Shown in pieces: positions 1 to 8,626 of a DNA stretch of 64,000 nucleotides. The translations under genes were made by a program, and so were the position numbers. This DNA is from Streptomyces zhihengii. Its GTDB lineage: Bacteria > Actinomycetota > Actinomycetes > Streptomycetales > Streptomycetaceae. Under the pieces are notes generated by a model. It was not told the origin of the DNA. It ran no database searches and saw only the letters and a list, made by a program, of their open reading frames with translations. Every line of letters starts with the position of its first letter. Position 1 is the first letter of the stretch. The stretch covers positions 932,501-996,500 of the forward strand of contig NZ_JAFEJA010000002.1 in NCBI RefSeq assembly GCF_016919245.1, in the 5' to 3' direction.

Positions 1-54
1 GGCAACCGCTGAGCCGGCGCGGCGGCGCCACGCCCCGACGGGGGCGCGGCACCG

Positions 55-150
55 CCGCGTGCCTCGCGGTGCGGCTATGGGCGTGTGCCGGCGCTTCGGC
101 GGCCGCGTGCCTCGCTGCGGGGCCGTGGGTGTGTGCCGCCGCTCCCGCGG
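55..150. repeat. 48-bp imperfect tandem duplication
   Basis: Two adjacent 48-base copies (55-102 and 103-150) both start CCGCGTGCCTCGC and end in a GTGTGCCG...CGG segment. A weaker third partial copy may follow to about 195. No convincing gene is visible in 1-210. Open frames here look like products of GC bias and lack a ribosome binding site or recognisable domain. Confidence 0.6.
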
Positions 151-210
151 GCCTGGCGCCGCCGCGGGGCGTGTCCGCTCCCGTTGTTGGCGGCTCGCGG
201 CGCCGGCGCC

Positions 211-594
211 CTACCGCGGCTGCGAGGGCTCCAGCGAGAACGAGTGGCCCGCCGGGTCGGCGAACAGCCGCGCCCCGCGCGGCCCCGGGCCCCCGCTGTC
301 CACCGGCATCGCCCCGAGGCTCACCGCCTCGCGCTCCGCCGCGTCCATGTCGCCCTCGGCCACGAAGATGCACAGATGCGACTGGAGCGAGTCCTCCGGC
401 CGCGGCCAGCTCGGCGGCGCGTGACCGTGGTCGCGGCGCACCGCGACCCGTACGCCGTCCGGGGTGTGGACCTCCACCAGATCGCCGTCGGCGCCGGGGC
501 GGGCCTCGCCCCCCAGCAACCCGGCGTAGAACTCGGCCAGTTCGAGCGGCTCGGCGGCGTCGAGGACGAGAACGGGGACCTTGGGTGTCGTCAT
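211..594 (-). CDS. VOC (glyoxalase/bleomycin-resistance fold) protein
   Basis: A 127-residue protein of the vicinal oxygen chelate superfamily. It opens with VPVLVLDAAEPLELAEFYAGLLG, the beta-strand plus helix that starts a glyoxalase-like module (written here as VPVLVLDAA then ELAEFYAGLLGG). It ends with LFADPAGHSFSLEPS, the usual D-P-x-G-x-x-F/L closing strand. One module of this length normally dimerises to build the metal site, and the substrate cannot be read from sequence. I chose the ATG at 594 because GGAG lies just upstream and the family begins there; the frame stays open further back. It is divergent from the second VOC gene at 789, and the two are not close paralogues. Confidence 0.85.
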   Translation of the reverse strand: MTTPKVPVLVLDAAEPLELAEFYAGLLGGEARPGADGDLVEVHTPDGVRVAVRRDHGHAPPSWPRPEDSLQSHLCIFVAEGDMDAAEREAVSLGAMPVDSGGPGPRGARLFADPAGHSFSLEPSQPR

Positions 595-649
595 GGGGCT
601 CCGCCTACCCCCGCCGCCGGCGCCCATACGGCCCCGGCCGCCGCGGGAC

Positions 650-674
650 GGTTGGACCGCCCCGTACCGGGTAC
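650..674 (+). promoter_or_regulatory. candidate sigma-B-type promoter (GGTT-N15-GGGTAC)
   Basis: GGTT at 650-653 and GGGTAC at 669-674 are separated by 15 bases. This matches the GNNT-N14..16-GGGTAC/T pattern described for Streptomyces SigB-group promoters. It points at the VOC gene starting at 789. Similar boxes occur at 5997, 15582 (minus) and 39670. This is a pattern match, not a measured promoter. Confidence 0.45.
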
Positions 675-713
675 CCGGGGCGCGGCAGCGGGGAGCGTCC
701 GGCCGCCGAAACG

Positions 714-762
714 GTGACCTGAGCGAGCCGCAGGGTCACATACCGTGACGAGCGGCTAGCCT
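714..762 (+). promoter_or_regulatory. GTGAC/GTCAC cluster over a candidate -10 box
   Basis: GTGAC at 714, GTCAC at 735 and GTGAC at 745 form two nested inverted repeats: GGTGACC with GGGTCAC, and GTCAC-N5-GTGAC. A TAGCCT -10-like hexamer lies at 757-762, so the second palindrome covers the -35 region. This layout suits a repressor or activator site for the downstream VOC gene. Confidence 0.35.
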
Positions 763-788
763 GAGCGCGGCCGTACGAAGGAGCACGC

Positions 789-1709
789 ATGCTGGTGTAC
801 GGCGTCCCGCAGCCCGGCGAGCGGCGCCGCGCAGTGGTTCCCCGAGTCCCTGAGAGCCGGACACTGGTGATGAACGACAAGACGACCCGGTCGATGACGG
901 CCGCCCCCAGTGCCTCCATGTACGGCGCACCGTGCTGGGTCAGCCTGATGGCGCGCGACCTCGGGGCCGCGCAGGACTTCTACGGAGCCGTCCTCGGGTG
1001 GGAGTTCCGCAAGGGCCGGCTCGGCGAGGAGTTCAGCGTCGCCCTGTCCGGCGGCGTGCCCGTCGCGGGGATCGGCGCCCTCGCGCCGAGGCTGACCGTC
1101 GCCGTCGCCTGGACGCCGTACTTCGCCGTCGAGGACGCCGACCGGACGGCCGCGCGGATCCGGGAGCGCAGCGGCACCGTCGCCGTCGGCCCCATCTCGC
1201 TCTCCACCGGGCGCGGCCTGCTCGCCGCCGACCGCGACGGCGCCGTCTTCGGGGTCTGGGAGGGCGAGCTGGTCCGCGACTGGCCCGCCTGGCGCGACAG
1301 CTCACCCGCCTGGATCCGGCTGCTCGCCCGGGACGCCTTCGAGTCGGCGATCTTCTACGGCGAGATCCTCGACTGGGCCGCGGACCGCGCGGGCTGCTGC
1401 GAGGTGAGCTATGTGGAGGACGCCGTCCAGCTCCACCGCGAGGGCCGGGTGCTCGCCCGGCTGACCTCCGGGGCGGACCCCACCTCGGACAACCCCCTCC
1501 TCCACCCGCGCTGGCACGTCCACTTCGGCGTCGAGGACGTCGAGGAGACCGCCCTCACCGCCCGTCGGCTCGGCGCCACGCTGCTCGGCGAGCGCTTCAC
1601 GCCCCGCGGCCGCGAAGCGAGCCTGCGCGACCCCGACGGCGCCATCTTCACCGTGAGCTCGGGCAACGACACCCTGCCGGGCTCGTCTCCCCACTCCGCC
1701 AGCCCCTGA
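789..1709 (+). CDS. two-module VOC family protein
   Basis: A protein of up to 306 residues with two tandem VOC modules. The first has WVSLMARDLGAAQDFYGAVLG then YFAVEDADRTAARI. The second has WIRLLARDAFESAIFYGEILDW and closes with LRDPDGAIFTV. Tandem modules in one chain make an intramolecular version of the dimeric VOC fold, and many Streptomyces homologues are annotated only as hydroxylase-like or glyoxalase-like. The ATG at 789 has a good GAAGGAG five bases upstream. Conserved sequence only begins near residue 42, so the ATG at 870 (280 residues) is a reasonable alternative. Upstream lie a sigma-B-like box and a GTGAC palindrome, which hints at stress control. The substrate is unknown. Confidence 0.85.
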   Translation: MLVYGVPQPGERRRAVVPRVPESRTLVMNDKTTRSMTAAPSASMYGAPCWVSLMARDLGAAQDFYGAVLGWEFRKGRLGEEFSVALSGGVPVAGIGALAPRLTVAVAWTPYFAVEDADRTAARIRERSGTVAVGPISLSTGRGLLAADRDGAVFGVWEGELVRDWPAWRDSSPAWIRLLARDAFESAIFYGEILDWAADRAGCCEVSYVEDAVQLHREGRVLARLTSGADPTSDNPLLHPRWHVHFGVEDVEETALTARRLGATLLGERFTPRGREASLRDPDGAIFTVSSGNDTLPGSSPHSASP

Positions 1710-1871
1710 CCGGAGTTCGCCCGTCCGGCACCTCTCCCGGGGACGCGCCCGGCATGGTGACGGACGGTGACAGCCTGCGTGGCGGACGACGCCGTCACGG
1801 ATCACAATGAGGCACCGGACGGACATCGTTCCGCCGTGTGCCGGGGGTTCGCAGAAACCGGGAGACACACG

Positions 1872-2126
1872 ATGCTGATGCCCGACACGAGCGTCGTCAC
1901 CAGGCTCATCGCCCGCTACCGGGCCCAGGAGCACCGCCTGCTCGACGCTCCTCACGACGAACGAGCGCGGCGGAGGTTCGAGGACACCGCCTACACGCTC
2001 TGCGTGCTGATGTGCGAGCGCTCGGCCCGGGAGGCCGTGCTCGCCGCCGAACGCTACGTGCACCGCCATGTCCGGGCCGCCCCGCAGCCCGTGGCGGCCA
2101 GACGCGCGGCGTCCGGCGGCTGCTGA
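1872..2126 (+). CDS. DUF5133 domain-containing protein
   Basis: A small 84-residue protein matching the Streptomyces DUF5133 family as I remember it: an MLMP start, a helix with TRLIARYRAQEH, then RRRFEDTAYTLCVLMCERSAREAVLAAERYL-like sequence. The family has no established function. The ATG at 1872 follows GGGAGA. A 7-base inverted repeat (GTGACGG at 1757, CCGTCAC at 1792) lies upstream and repeats the GTGAC theme seen before the preceding gene. Placement next to stress and transport genes does not fix its role. Confidence 0.75.
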   Translation: MLMPDTSVVTRLIARYRAQEHRLLDAPHDERARRRFEDTAYTLCVLMCERSAREAVLAAERYVHRHVRAAPQPVAARRAASGGC

Positions 2127-2213
2127 CCGCCGGCCCGGGGCGGCGTCGTGCCGCCCCGGGCCGGCGGCCGTGCCGCGCCCCGGGCCGACCGCTCGTCACG
2201 AAGAAGGAGGAAG

Positions 2214-3482
2214 GTGCCCGACGCCCGCACGGCACTGAGCACACGGGTCCACGCGCTCCTGGCCAGGCGCAGGGACCCGGTCGTCGCCCAGACACTCCGC
2301 TCCACCGCCGCCGCGACGATCGCCTACGTCGTCGCGCTCCAGCTCAGCAGTGAGCCCGCGCCCCTCACCGCTCCGCTCACCGCGCTGCTCGTCGTGCAGG
2401 TGACGCTCTACTCGACCCTCACCACCGGCGTCCGCCGGGTGAACTCGGTCGTCGTCGGCGTGCTCATCGCCATCGGCTTCAGCGTGCTCGTCGGACTGAG
2501 CTGGTGGAGCCTCGGCCTCATCATCCTCGCCTCGCTGGTGGTCGGACGCTTCGTGCGCGTCGACGAGTTCGTGCCCGAGGTCGCGATCAGCGCCATGCTG
2601 GTCCTCGGGGTCACCCAGGTCGCCGACACGGCCTGGGACCGCGTCCTGGAGACGCTGATCGGCGCCGTCGTCGGCCTGCTGTTCAACGTCCTGTTCGTGC
2701 CGCCGGTCTGGGTGGAGACGGCGGGCGACTCCATCGAGGACCTCGCCCGCCGGATGCGGCGGCTGCTGCTCGGCATCGGCGACGAACTGACCCGCGAGAC
2801 CCCCGTGGAGCGCGCCGCCGAACGGCTCCACGAGGCCCGCCGGCTCGACAACGAGGTCGCCGACGTCGACGCCGCGCTGCGCCAGGCCGAGGACAGCCTC
2901 CGGCTCAACCCGCGGGTCAAGGAGGGGCTGTTGCACCGCATCGTGCTGCGCACCGGCCTCGACACCCTGGAGATCTGCGCGGTCGTCCTGCGGGTGATCG
3001 CCCGCACCATCACCGACCTCGCCAAGGAACGCAAGGACGAGGCGCTGTTCCCGCACGAGGTCGGCGTGGCGCTCCAGGAGCTGCTCGCCCACGTCGCGGA
3101 CACCCTGGTCAGCTTCGCCGTGCTGGTCACGACCCGGACGAGCGAGAGCGCCGACGCCGCCGAGGAACGGCTCACCGGCGAACTCGCCGCCGCCCGTGCG
3201 AGCCGCGACACGGCGGCCGACCTGCTGCTGGAGGGGGTGCAGCGGCTGCCGCGGCAGTGGCAGCTCCACGGCGCGCTGCTCACCGAGATCGACCGGATCC
3301 TCGACGAGCTGGACCTCGACCACCGCTCGCGCCGCCTGATGGAGGAACTCGACCGGCACACCCGGGAGCAGCGCGAGCGGCGTCCGCGGGTGTTCGCGCT
3401 GGGGGAGCGGGCACGCGGCAGGGGCAGTCCACCGGATCGGGACGGGTCCGGCCGTCAGCAGACCGACAGGAGCCACCGATGA
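2214..3482 (+). CDS. aromatic acid exporter / FUSC-like membrane protein
   Basis: A 422-residue protein whose first ~170 residues hold several hydrophobic segments ([40 protein letters not shown]). A long charged, mostly helical cytoplasmic part follows. This is the layout of aromatic-acid-exporter (ArAE) and FUSC-domain proteins, which are thought to export aromatic carboxylates. The GTG at 2214 sits just behind AAGGAGGA. The stop codon overlaps the next gene's start (ATGA), so the two are probably translated together. The neighbour is an MFS carrier of the aromatic-acid or shikimate type, which fits a paired import/export function, but that pairing is inference. Confidence 0.75.
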   Translation: MPDARTALSTRVHALLARRRDPVVAQTLRSTAAATIAYVVALQLSSEPAPLTAPLTALLVVQVTLYSTLTTGVRRVNSVVVGVLIAIGFSVLVGLSWWSLGLIILASLVVGRFVRVDEFVPEVAISAMLVLGVTQVADTAWDRVLETLIGAVVGLLFNVLFVPPVWVETAGDSIEDLARRMRRLLLGIGDELTRETPVERAAERLHEARRLDNEVADVDAALRQAEDSLRLNPRVKEGLLHRIVLRTGLDTLEICAVVLRVIARTITDLAKERKDEALFPHEVGVALQELLAHVADTLVSFAVLVTTRTSESADAAEERLTGELAAARASRDTAADLLLEGVQRLPRQWQLHGALLTEIDRILDELDLDHRSRRLMEELDRHTREQRERRPRVFALGERARGRGSPPDRDGSGRQQTDRSHR

Positions 3483-4954
3483 GCCGAGCCCCCGACGTGT
3501 CGCTGGGCACCGTCACCACCAAGGTGCCCGCCCGCCTCGACCGGCTGCCGTGGTCGCGCTGGCACTGGATGATCGTGATCGGCCTCGGCACCGTCTGGAT
3601 CCTCGACGGCCTGGAGGTGACCATCGTCGGCAACATCGCCAGCCGGCTGTCCGAACCGGACAGCGGGCTGCCGATCTCCGACGCGCAGGTCACCGGCGTC
3701 GCCGCCGCGCTCTACGTGGCCGGCGCGTGCTCCGGGGCGCTGTTCTTCGGCTGGCTCACCGACCGCTACGGGCGCAAGAAGCTGTTCCTCATCACCCTCG
3801 CCGTCTACCTCGCGGCGACGGCGCTCACGGCGATCTCCTTCTCGGTGTGGTGGTTCTTCCTCTTCCGGTTCCTCACCGGCTTCGGCATCGGCGGCGAGTA
3901 CGCGGCCATCAACTCGGCGATCGACGAGCTCATCCCCAGCAAGTACCGCGGCCGGGTCGACCTCATCATCAACGGCAGCTACTGGCTGGGCGCGGTCGGC
4001 GGCGCGCTGCTGTCCGTGGTCGCGCTGAACACCGACATCTTCCCCGCGGACGTCGGCTGGCGGCTCACCTTCGCCCTCGGCGTCGTCCTCGGCCTCGTCA
4101 TCCTGCTGGTGCGCCGCCACGTCCCGGAGAGCCCGCGCTGGATGTTCATCCACGGCCGCTCCGAGGGCGCCGAGGAACTGGTGGCGGACGTCGAACGGCG
4201 GATCGAGGCGGAGAAGGGCGAACCGCTGCCGGAGCCGGCGCAGGCCATCACCATCGAGCAGCGCCGCAGCATCGGCTTCATCGAGATCGCCCGCACCCTG
4301 TTCCGCCGGTACCCCAAGCGGGCCGTGCTCGGCTTCTCGCTCTTCATCGGGCAGGCGTTCCTCTACAACGCCATCACCTTCGGCTTCGGCTCGATCCTGG
4401 TGAAGTTCTTCGACGTGCCCAGCGGGAACACCGGCTACTTCTTCGCCGTGATCGCGTTCGGCAACTTCCTCGGGCCGCTGCTGCTCGGCCGGCTCTTCGA
4501 CACCTGGGGCCGCCGCCCGATGATCGCGGGCACCTACATCCTCTCCGGCCTGCTGCTCTTCGTCACCGCCTGGCTCTTCGACGAGGGTCATCTGAACGCC
4601 ACCACGATGACCGCCTGCTGGTGCGTGGTGCTGTTCTTCGCGTCCGCGGGGGCCAGTTCGGCCTATCTGACGGTCAGCGAGATCTTCCCGATGGAGACCC
4701 GGGCCATGGCCATCGCGTTCTTCTACGCGATCGGCACCGCCGCGGGCGGCATCTCGGGCCCGCTGCTCTTCGCCGATCTCACCGAGAGCGGGGTGGTCGG
4801 CGACGCCGCGCTCGCCTTCTCCATCGGGGCCGCCCTCATGGTGGCCGCCGGGCTGGTGGCGGTGTTCTTCGCGGTGGCCGCGGAACGCAAGTCGCTGGAG
4901 GACATCGCGACACCGCTGTCCGTCACCGAGGCCGAGGGGCGCAAGGACTCCTGA
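3479..4954 (+). CDS. MFS transporter (sugar/aromatic-acid porter type)
   Basis: A 491-residue major facilitator protein with 12 predicted membrane segments. It has the loop 2-3 signature [11 protein letters not shown], the conserved [10 protein letters not shown] first helix and [17 protein letters not shown] in helix 4. The second-half [10 protein letters not shown] repeats the loop signature. Tight similarity to the metabolite:H+ symporter/sugar porter group suggests uptake of an organic acid or sugar, but the substrate is not readable. The start overlaps the upstream stop in ATGA. The C-terminus ends in a short charged tail. Confidence 0.88.
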   Translation: MSRAPDVSLGTVTTKVPARLDRLPWSRWHWMIVIGLGTVWILDGLEVTIVGNIASRLSEPDSGLPISDAQVTGVAAALYVAGACSGALFFGWLTDRYGRKKLFLITLAVYLAATALTAISFSVWWFFLFRFLTGFGIGGEYAAINSAIDELIPSKYRGRVDLIINGSYWLGAVGGALLSVVALNTDIFPADVGWRLTFALGVVLGLVILLVRRHVPESPRWMFIHGRSEGAEELVADVERRIEAEKGEPLPEPAQAITIEQRRSIGFIEIARTLFRRYPKRAVLGFSLFIGQAFLYNAITFGFGSILVKFFDVPSGNTGYFFAVIAFGNFLGPLLLGRLFDTWGRRPMIAGTYILSGLLLFVTAWLFDEGHLNATTMTACWCVVLFFASAGASSAYLTVSEIFPMETRAMAIAFFYAIGTAAGGISGPLLFADLTESGVVGDAALAFSIGAALMVAAGLVAVFFAVAAERKSLEDIATPLSVTEAEGRKDS

Positions 4955-4990
4955 CCGGTGGCGGGGCAGGGACTCCTGACCGGCGGCGGG
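4945..4990. repeat. 21-bp direct repeat at the MFS gene end
   Basis: GGACTCCTGACC...GGCGGG occurs at 4945-4965, overlapping the MFS stop codon, and again at 4970-4990 with one substitution. The repeat copies the last codons and the stop, as a short local duplication would. Confidence 0.7.
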
Positions 4991-5002
4991 GGAGGGCGCC
5001 GC

Positions 5003-5791
5003 TCAGGCGGCGTCCCGCATCACCTCGTCCCGCAGGCGGTCGCAGCTGCGGCTGATGAGACGCGACACGTGCATCTGGGAGATCCCGAGGCTGCGCGCGA
5101 TGCTGCTCTGCGTCATGTCGCGGAAGAACCGCATGTACAGGATGGTCTGCTCGCGCTCCGGCAGCCGCCGCAGCCCCGGCTTGACGGCCTCCCGGTCGAC
5201 GAGGACGTCGATCGCCGGGTCGGACGAGCCCAGGGTGTCGCCGAGGCTGTACCCGTCGTCGGCGCCCGGGAGCTCCGCGTCGAGCGACAGGGCGGAGAAG
5301 CTCTCCAGGGCGTCCAGGCCGACGAGCGTGTCCTCCTCGCTGAGCCCCGCCTCGGCGGCGACCTCGGCGACCGTGGGGGAGCGGCCAGAGGTGGTGGAGA
5401 CCAGGTCGCGGCGGGCGGTGCGGACCCGGTTGCGCAGGTCCTGCACACGGCGCGGGACGTGCAGCGCCCACATGTGGTCGCGGAAGTGCCGCTTGACCTC
5501 GCCGACGACGGTGGGCACCGCGAAGCTCTCGAAGGCCCCGCGCTCCGGGTCGTAGCGGTCGACGGCCTTCACCAGACCGAGCGCGGCGACCTGCCGCAGG
5601 TCCTCCAGGGACTCGCCCCGGTTGCGGAAGCGCCCGGCGATCCGGTCGGCCATCGGAAGCCAGGCGGCGACGACGGCCTGGCGCAGCTCCCGCCGGTCCG
5701 GCCCGTCGTCGAGTTCCGCCAGTCTCCTGAAGGCCGCCGCGGTGTCGGGTGCGTCGGAGTGGCTGTGCTTGCGGTGTGGGTGCATGCGCAT
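5003..5791 (-). CDS. SigB/SigF/SigG-family RNA polymerase sigma factor
   Basis: A 262-residue group 3 sigma factor. Region 2 contains DLRQVAALGLVKAVDRYDP and the core-binding/melting stretch FESFAVPTVVGEVKRHFRD. Region 3 lies around SPTVAEVAAEAGL. Region 4 ends in the helix-turn-helix SSIARSLGISQMHVSRLI. Proteins of this group are held inactive by RsbW-like anti-sigma kinases and freed by STAS antagonists. Both kinds of partner are encoded within 3 kb (6134-6987 and 8076-8501). The ATG at 5791 has GAGGAAG upstream; 5785 is a second possible start. It is a paralogue of the sigma factor at 7078-7953. Confidence 0.93.
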   Translation of the reverse strand: MRMHPHRKHSHSDAPDTAAAFRRLAELDDGPDRRELRQAVVAAWLPMADRIAGRFRNRGESLEDLRQVAALGLVKAVDRYDPERGAFESFAVPTVVGEVKRHFRDHMWALHVPRRVQDLRNRVRTARRDLVSTTSGRSPTVAEVAAEAGLSEEDTLVGLDALESFSALSLDAELPGADDGYSLGDTLGSSDPAIDVLVDREAVKPGLRRLPEREQTILYMRFFRDMTQSSIARSLGISQMHVSRLISRSCDRLRDEVMRDAA

Positions 5792-6133
5792 GATGTGCGG
5801 TCTTCCTCGCAGGGGGTCGAGGCCTCGAAGGAACGCACCGCGGGCGCGGTCCGCGCCGGTCGCCCGGCCGCGGGCCCCGCTCCGCGGGGCGTGCTCGCGC
5901 GGAGCACATGACGCGGCTGCCCGGGTCTTTCGTACGGAAACGTCGCGGAACGCGATCGTCCGCCGGAAGGCGGGGCAGACGCCGTACGTTCCGCGGGTGT
6001 ACACCGCACGCGCGGTGGGTACCCGTCGCGACGCGGGTGGATCACCCGCTCCCGGGCGGTGCGCCGCGTACCGCCGGACAATGGTCGAAAGCTTGTCCGA
6101 CGGGCGGGCGCAAGGGTCGAGGAGGCGGAGCCC
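5792..6133. other. intergenic region between sigma factor and STAS gene
   Basis: The 342-base divergent spacer contains no convincing gene. It holds the sigma-B-like box at 5997-6022 aimed at the STAS gene, and short GC-rich inverted repeats. An ORF could be forced through the region but it has no RBS or domain. Confidence 0.6.
5997..6022 (+). promoter_or_regulatory. candidate sigma-B-type promoter (GTGT-N16-GGGTAC)
   Basis: GTGT at 5997-6000 and GGGTAC at 6017-6022 are 16 bases apart, an exact fit to the Streptomyces SigB-group pattern. The STAS gene starts 112 bases downstream. Control of an anti-sigma antagonist by the sigma factor it releases would be positive autoregulation, as known for other SigB systems. 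Confidence 0.55.
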
Positions 6134-6529
6134 ATGGGTGCGTCGGACGCGGGGGAGTCCCCGGAGAGGGAGTCGGGCGACGGGCGCTTCGCGGTGCGCG
6201 ACAGCCGGCGCGGGGACACGGTCGTGCTGTCGCTGAGCGGCGAGCTCGACCACGACACCGCCGAGCCGCTGCGCGAGGCCCTCGACCGGCACACCGGCGC
6301 CGCCGCGGAGCGCGTCCTGGTCGACCTGAGCGGTCTCACCTTCTGCGACTCCACCGGACTCAACGTGCTGCTCCACGCCCGGCTGGCCGCCCACGACGCG
6401 GGCGGCAGCATCGAACTGGCCGGGCTCCGCCCGCCGGTGGCCCGGATGTTCGAGATCACCGGGGCGCACACCGTCTTCCGCGTCCACGCCGGCCTCGACG
6501 AGGCGCTGGCGCGCGAGCGGCCCGCGTGA
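6134..6529 (+). CDS. STAS-domain anti-sigma factor antagonist (RsbV-like)
   Basis: A 131-residue single STAS domain. The core reads VVLSLSGELDHDTAEPLREAL, then VLVDLSGLTFCDSTGLNVLL, the family's phosphoacceptor loop, with the serine in D-S-T-G. When unphosphorylated such proteins bind RsbW-like kinases and release the sigma factor. The ATG at 6134 follows GGAGGCGGAG. The stop codon overlaps the GTG of the next gene, an RsbW-like ATPase, so the pair is likely co-translated. The upstream promoter box matches the sigma-B type. Confidence 0.92.
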   Translation: MGASDAGESPERESGDGRFAVRDSRRGDTVVLSLSGELDHDTAEPLREALDRHTGAAAERVLVDLSGLTFCDSTGLNVLLHARLAAHDAGGSIELAGLRPPVARMFEITGAHTVFRVHAGLDEALARERPA

Positions 6530-6987
6530 CGGGCCCGCCGATGCGTACCGGGCCGGACGGATCCCGCGGACAGACCAGGAGGCTGGCGCTGTTCGGCACC
6601 CGGGGCGTGGTCGGCCGCTGCCGCGACTTCACCCATGAGGCGCTCCGCGACTGGGGATGGCCGCGCGCCGACGGGCCGGAGCCCTGGCAGGACCCGCCCG
6701 GCGAACTCGTCGAGGACGTGCTGCTGCTCGTCTCCGAGATCGTCACCAACGCCTGCCTGCACGCGGGCGGACCGCAGGAGCTGGCGCTCCACCAGGACGC
6801 GCGGCTGCTGCGCATCGAGGTCGCCGACGCCGACCCGGCGCCCCCGCACCGCCGTGCGCCGGGGGACCTGGCCCAGCCCGGCGGGCACGGCCTGATCATC
6901 CTGGAGCGCCTCTCCGACCGCTGGGGCTCCGAGCCCCGCGGCACCGGCAAGGTGGTCTGGGCCGAGGTGCCGGTGCCGCCCGTCTGA
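6526..6987 (+). CDS. RsbW-like ATP-binding (HATPase_c) protein
   Basis: A protein of about 150 residues with a GHKL ATPase fold. The N box is LLLVSEIVTNACLHAGG and the G1 region is GGHGLIILERLSDRWG. This short, soluble class in Streptomyces covers anti-sigma kinases and related regulators. The start is uncertain: GTG at 6526 overlaps the upstream stop as GTGA and suits translational coupling, while ATG at 6541 would give a protein five residues shorter. Neither has a strong RBS. It is paralogous to the protein at 8076-8501. Which sigma factor each binds cannot be decided from sequence. Confidence 0.88.
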   Translation: MTGPPMRTGPDGSRGQTRRLALFGTRGVVGRCRDFTHEALRDWGWPRADGPEPWQDPPGELVEDVLLLVSEIVTNACLHAGGPQELALHQDARLLRIEVADADPAPPHRRAPGDLAQPGGHGLIILERLSDRWGSEPRGTGKVVWAEVPVPPV

Positions 6988-7016
6988 CCGCCGCCGTCGG
7001 CCCGAGGAGGTGCACA

Positions 7017-7057
7017 GGGAAGTGCCCGGCCCCCTCCGAGGGGGCCGGGCACTTCCC
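7017..7057. terminator. bidirectional hairpin terminator
   Basis: A perfect 19-bp stem (GGGAAGTGCCCGG... at 7017-7035 with 7039-7057) closes a CCG loop. It sits between the convergent RsbW-like gene and the sigma gene ending at 7078. There is no strong T tract, as is common in this GC class. Confidence 0.8.
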
Positions 7058-7077
7058 CGTGCGGTCGTCCGGGCAGG

Positions 7078-7953
7078 TCAGACGGTCTCCTCCGTGAGCG
7101 CCTCCCGCAGCACGCCGAGGATCCGGTGCAGCAGCCGCGAGACGTGCATCTGCGACACCCCGAGCCGCTCACCGATCTCCGACTGCGTCAGCTCGTCGCA
7201 GAAGCGCAGCGAGAGGATCAGCCGGTCCCGCTCGTCGAGCCCGGCGATCACCGGCCGCAGCGCGGTCAGGTTCTCCACCAGGTCGTACGAGGGGTCCTCG
7301 GCGCCCAGCCGCCGCGCCACACCGGTGCCGGACTCCTCGTCGTCACCGGCGGCCGTGTCCAGCGACTGTGCGCTGTAGCCGTTCGACGCCAGCTCGCCCT
7401 GGACCACCTCCGCCTCGCTGACGTGCAGGTACTCGGAGAGTTCGGGGGTGGTCGGCCGGTGGCCCAGCTCCTGTTCCAGGACGTCCATCGCCTTGGCCAG
7501 CTCTATCCGCAGCTCCTGGAGCCGGCGCGGCACCCGCACCGACCAGCTCGAGTCGCGGAAGTAGCGCTTGATCTCGCCGACCACCGTCGGCAGCGCGAAG
7601 GAGGCGAACTCCACCCCGCGCGAGACGTCGAAGCGGTTGATGGCCTTGATCAGCCCCACGGTGCCGACCTGGACGATGTCCTCCATCGGCTCCGCGCGGT
7701 TGCCGAAGCGCAGGGCGGCGAACCGGACCAGGCTGAGGTTGAGCTCGACCAGCGTGTTGCGCACGTAGGCGTACTCCGCGGTCCCCTCCTCCAGCTCCGC
7801 GAGACGCTCCAGCAGCGAGGCCGACAAGGAGCGTGCGTCGGCCGGGCCGACCGACCGCGGGTCGTCGGACACCGGCGCCGCGGGCGGGCGCGCGTCCTCG
7901 CGCGTCCCGGGGCCGGAGACGGCTCCTGAGCGGGTCTGCACGGTGTTGAACAT
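7078..7953 (-). CDS. SigB/SigF-family RNA polymerase sigma factor
   Basis: A 291-residue group 3 sigma factor. Region 2 shows MEDIVQVGTVGLIKAINRFD and FASFALPTVVGEIKRYFRD. Region 3 is near RPTTPELSEYLHV. Region 4 ends in SEIGERLGVSQMHVSRLLHRI. It carries about 50 more N-terminal residues than the paralogue at 5003-5791. The ATG at 7953 follows GAAGGG and lies downstream of a sigma-B-like box. An ATG at 8001 in frame would fall inside that promoter, which argues against it. The divergent neighbour at 8076 is an RsbW-like protein, the usual arrangement for a sigma factor and its anti-sigma partner. Confidence 0.93.
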   Translation of the reverse strand: MFNTVQTRSGAVSGPGTREDARPPAAPVSDDPRSVGPADARSLSASLLERLAELEEGTAEYAYVRNTLVELNLSLVRFAALRFGNRAEPMEDIVQVGTVGLIKAINRFDVSRGVEFASFALPTVVGEIKRYFRDSSWSVRVPRRLQELRIELAKAMDVLEQELGHRPTTPELSEYLHVSEAEVVQGELASNGYSAQSLDTAAGDDEESGTGVARRLGAEDPSYDLVENLTALRPVIAGLDERDRLILSLRFCDELTQSEIGERLGVSQMHVSRLLHRILGVLREALTEETV

Positions 7954-7989
7954 CTGATGCCCTTCGCCGGGTACGGAGTCTGGGCGGCC

Positions 7990-8012
7990 TGTCCCAATCA
8001 TGCCTTTTAAAC
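7990..8012 (-). promoter_or_regulatory. candidate sigma-B-like promoter (GTTTAA, GGGACA)
   Basis: Read on the minus strand, GTTTAA (8012-8007) is followed 11 bases later by GGGACA (7995-7990). Counting from GTTT the spacer is 13. This resembles the GTTTAA...GGGTAT form of SigB promoters with a weak second box. It lies 37 bases before the sigma gene's ATG and may provide autoregulation. Confidence 0.35.
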
Positions 8013-8075
8013 CCTTTTCAAGGCTACTTCCCGGTTTGGATGCTTTGATGCGCCGATCAGGGGAACCGGGAGCGT

Positions 8076-8501
8076 ATGGGACACGCATCCGAGCTGGGCA
8101 CCACCGGGGAGACCAGGAGGTTCGTGCTGGAAAAGGGGCCGGGAGGCGTCGGGAGGTGCCGCGATCTGACCCGCGGAGCGCTCCGTGACTGGTTCGGCCT
8201 CACCGGCCCCGTCCACCCCGTCCTCGTGGGCGACATCCTGCTGCTCGTCTCCGAAGTCGTCACCAACGCCTACCGCCACGGTGGCGCTCCGTACGAGCTG
8301 GAGCTGGTCAGAGGCCGCGGCCGCATCTGGGTCCAGGTCAGCGACGCCAGCCCCGAGCGCCCTCGCCCGCACGGCCCCCACCGGGCGGCCCGGGCCTCCG
8401 GACACGGGCTGTACCTGCTGCAACGGCTCTCCGCCGACTGGGGCTGGGCGCGCCACGGCTCCGGGAAGTCGGTCTGGTTCGCCGTGGACGTGCCCGGATG
8501 A
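8076..8501 (+). CDS. RsbW-like ATP-binding anti-sigma-type protein
   Basis: A 141-residue GHKL-fold protein with N box LLLVSEVVTNAYRHGGAP and G1 motif SGHGLYLLQRLSADWGW. It is strongly similar to the protein at 6526-6987, sharing the GVGRCRDLT/GVVGRCRDFT entry to the domain. The ATG at 8076 is preceded by CGGGAG. It is divergent from the sigma gene at 7953, across a 122-base spacer. Proteins of this family phosphorylate STAS antagonists or bind sigma factors; the sequence alone does not separate these roles. Confidence 0.88.
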   Translation: MGHASELGTTGETRRFVLEKGPGGVGRCRDLTRGALRDWFGLTGPVHPVLVGDILLLVSEVVTNAYRHGGAPYELELVRGRGRIWVQVSDASPERPRPHGPHRAARASGHGLYLLQRLSADWGWARHGSGKSVWFAVDVPG

Positions 8502-8626
8502 GGCCGCCGCCCGGCCGCCACCGCGCGCGGGGTGGCGTGTCCGGGCCCCCGTGCCACAGTGGAGGGCGGGAAGGCCGTGCCTCCGGCTCCGGGGACGCGG
8601 CGCACCGCCACCCGGTGAGGTCGCCG

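Noticed and set aside
7969..7974. GGGTAC on the plus strand within the sigma gene leader
   Set aside because: No GNNT lies 14-16 bases upstream, so it does not fit the sigma-B-type pattern.
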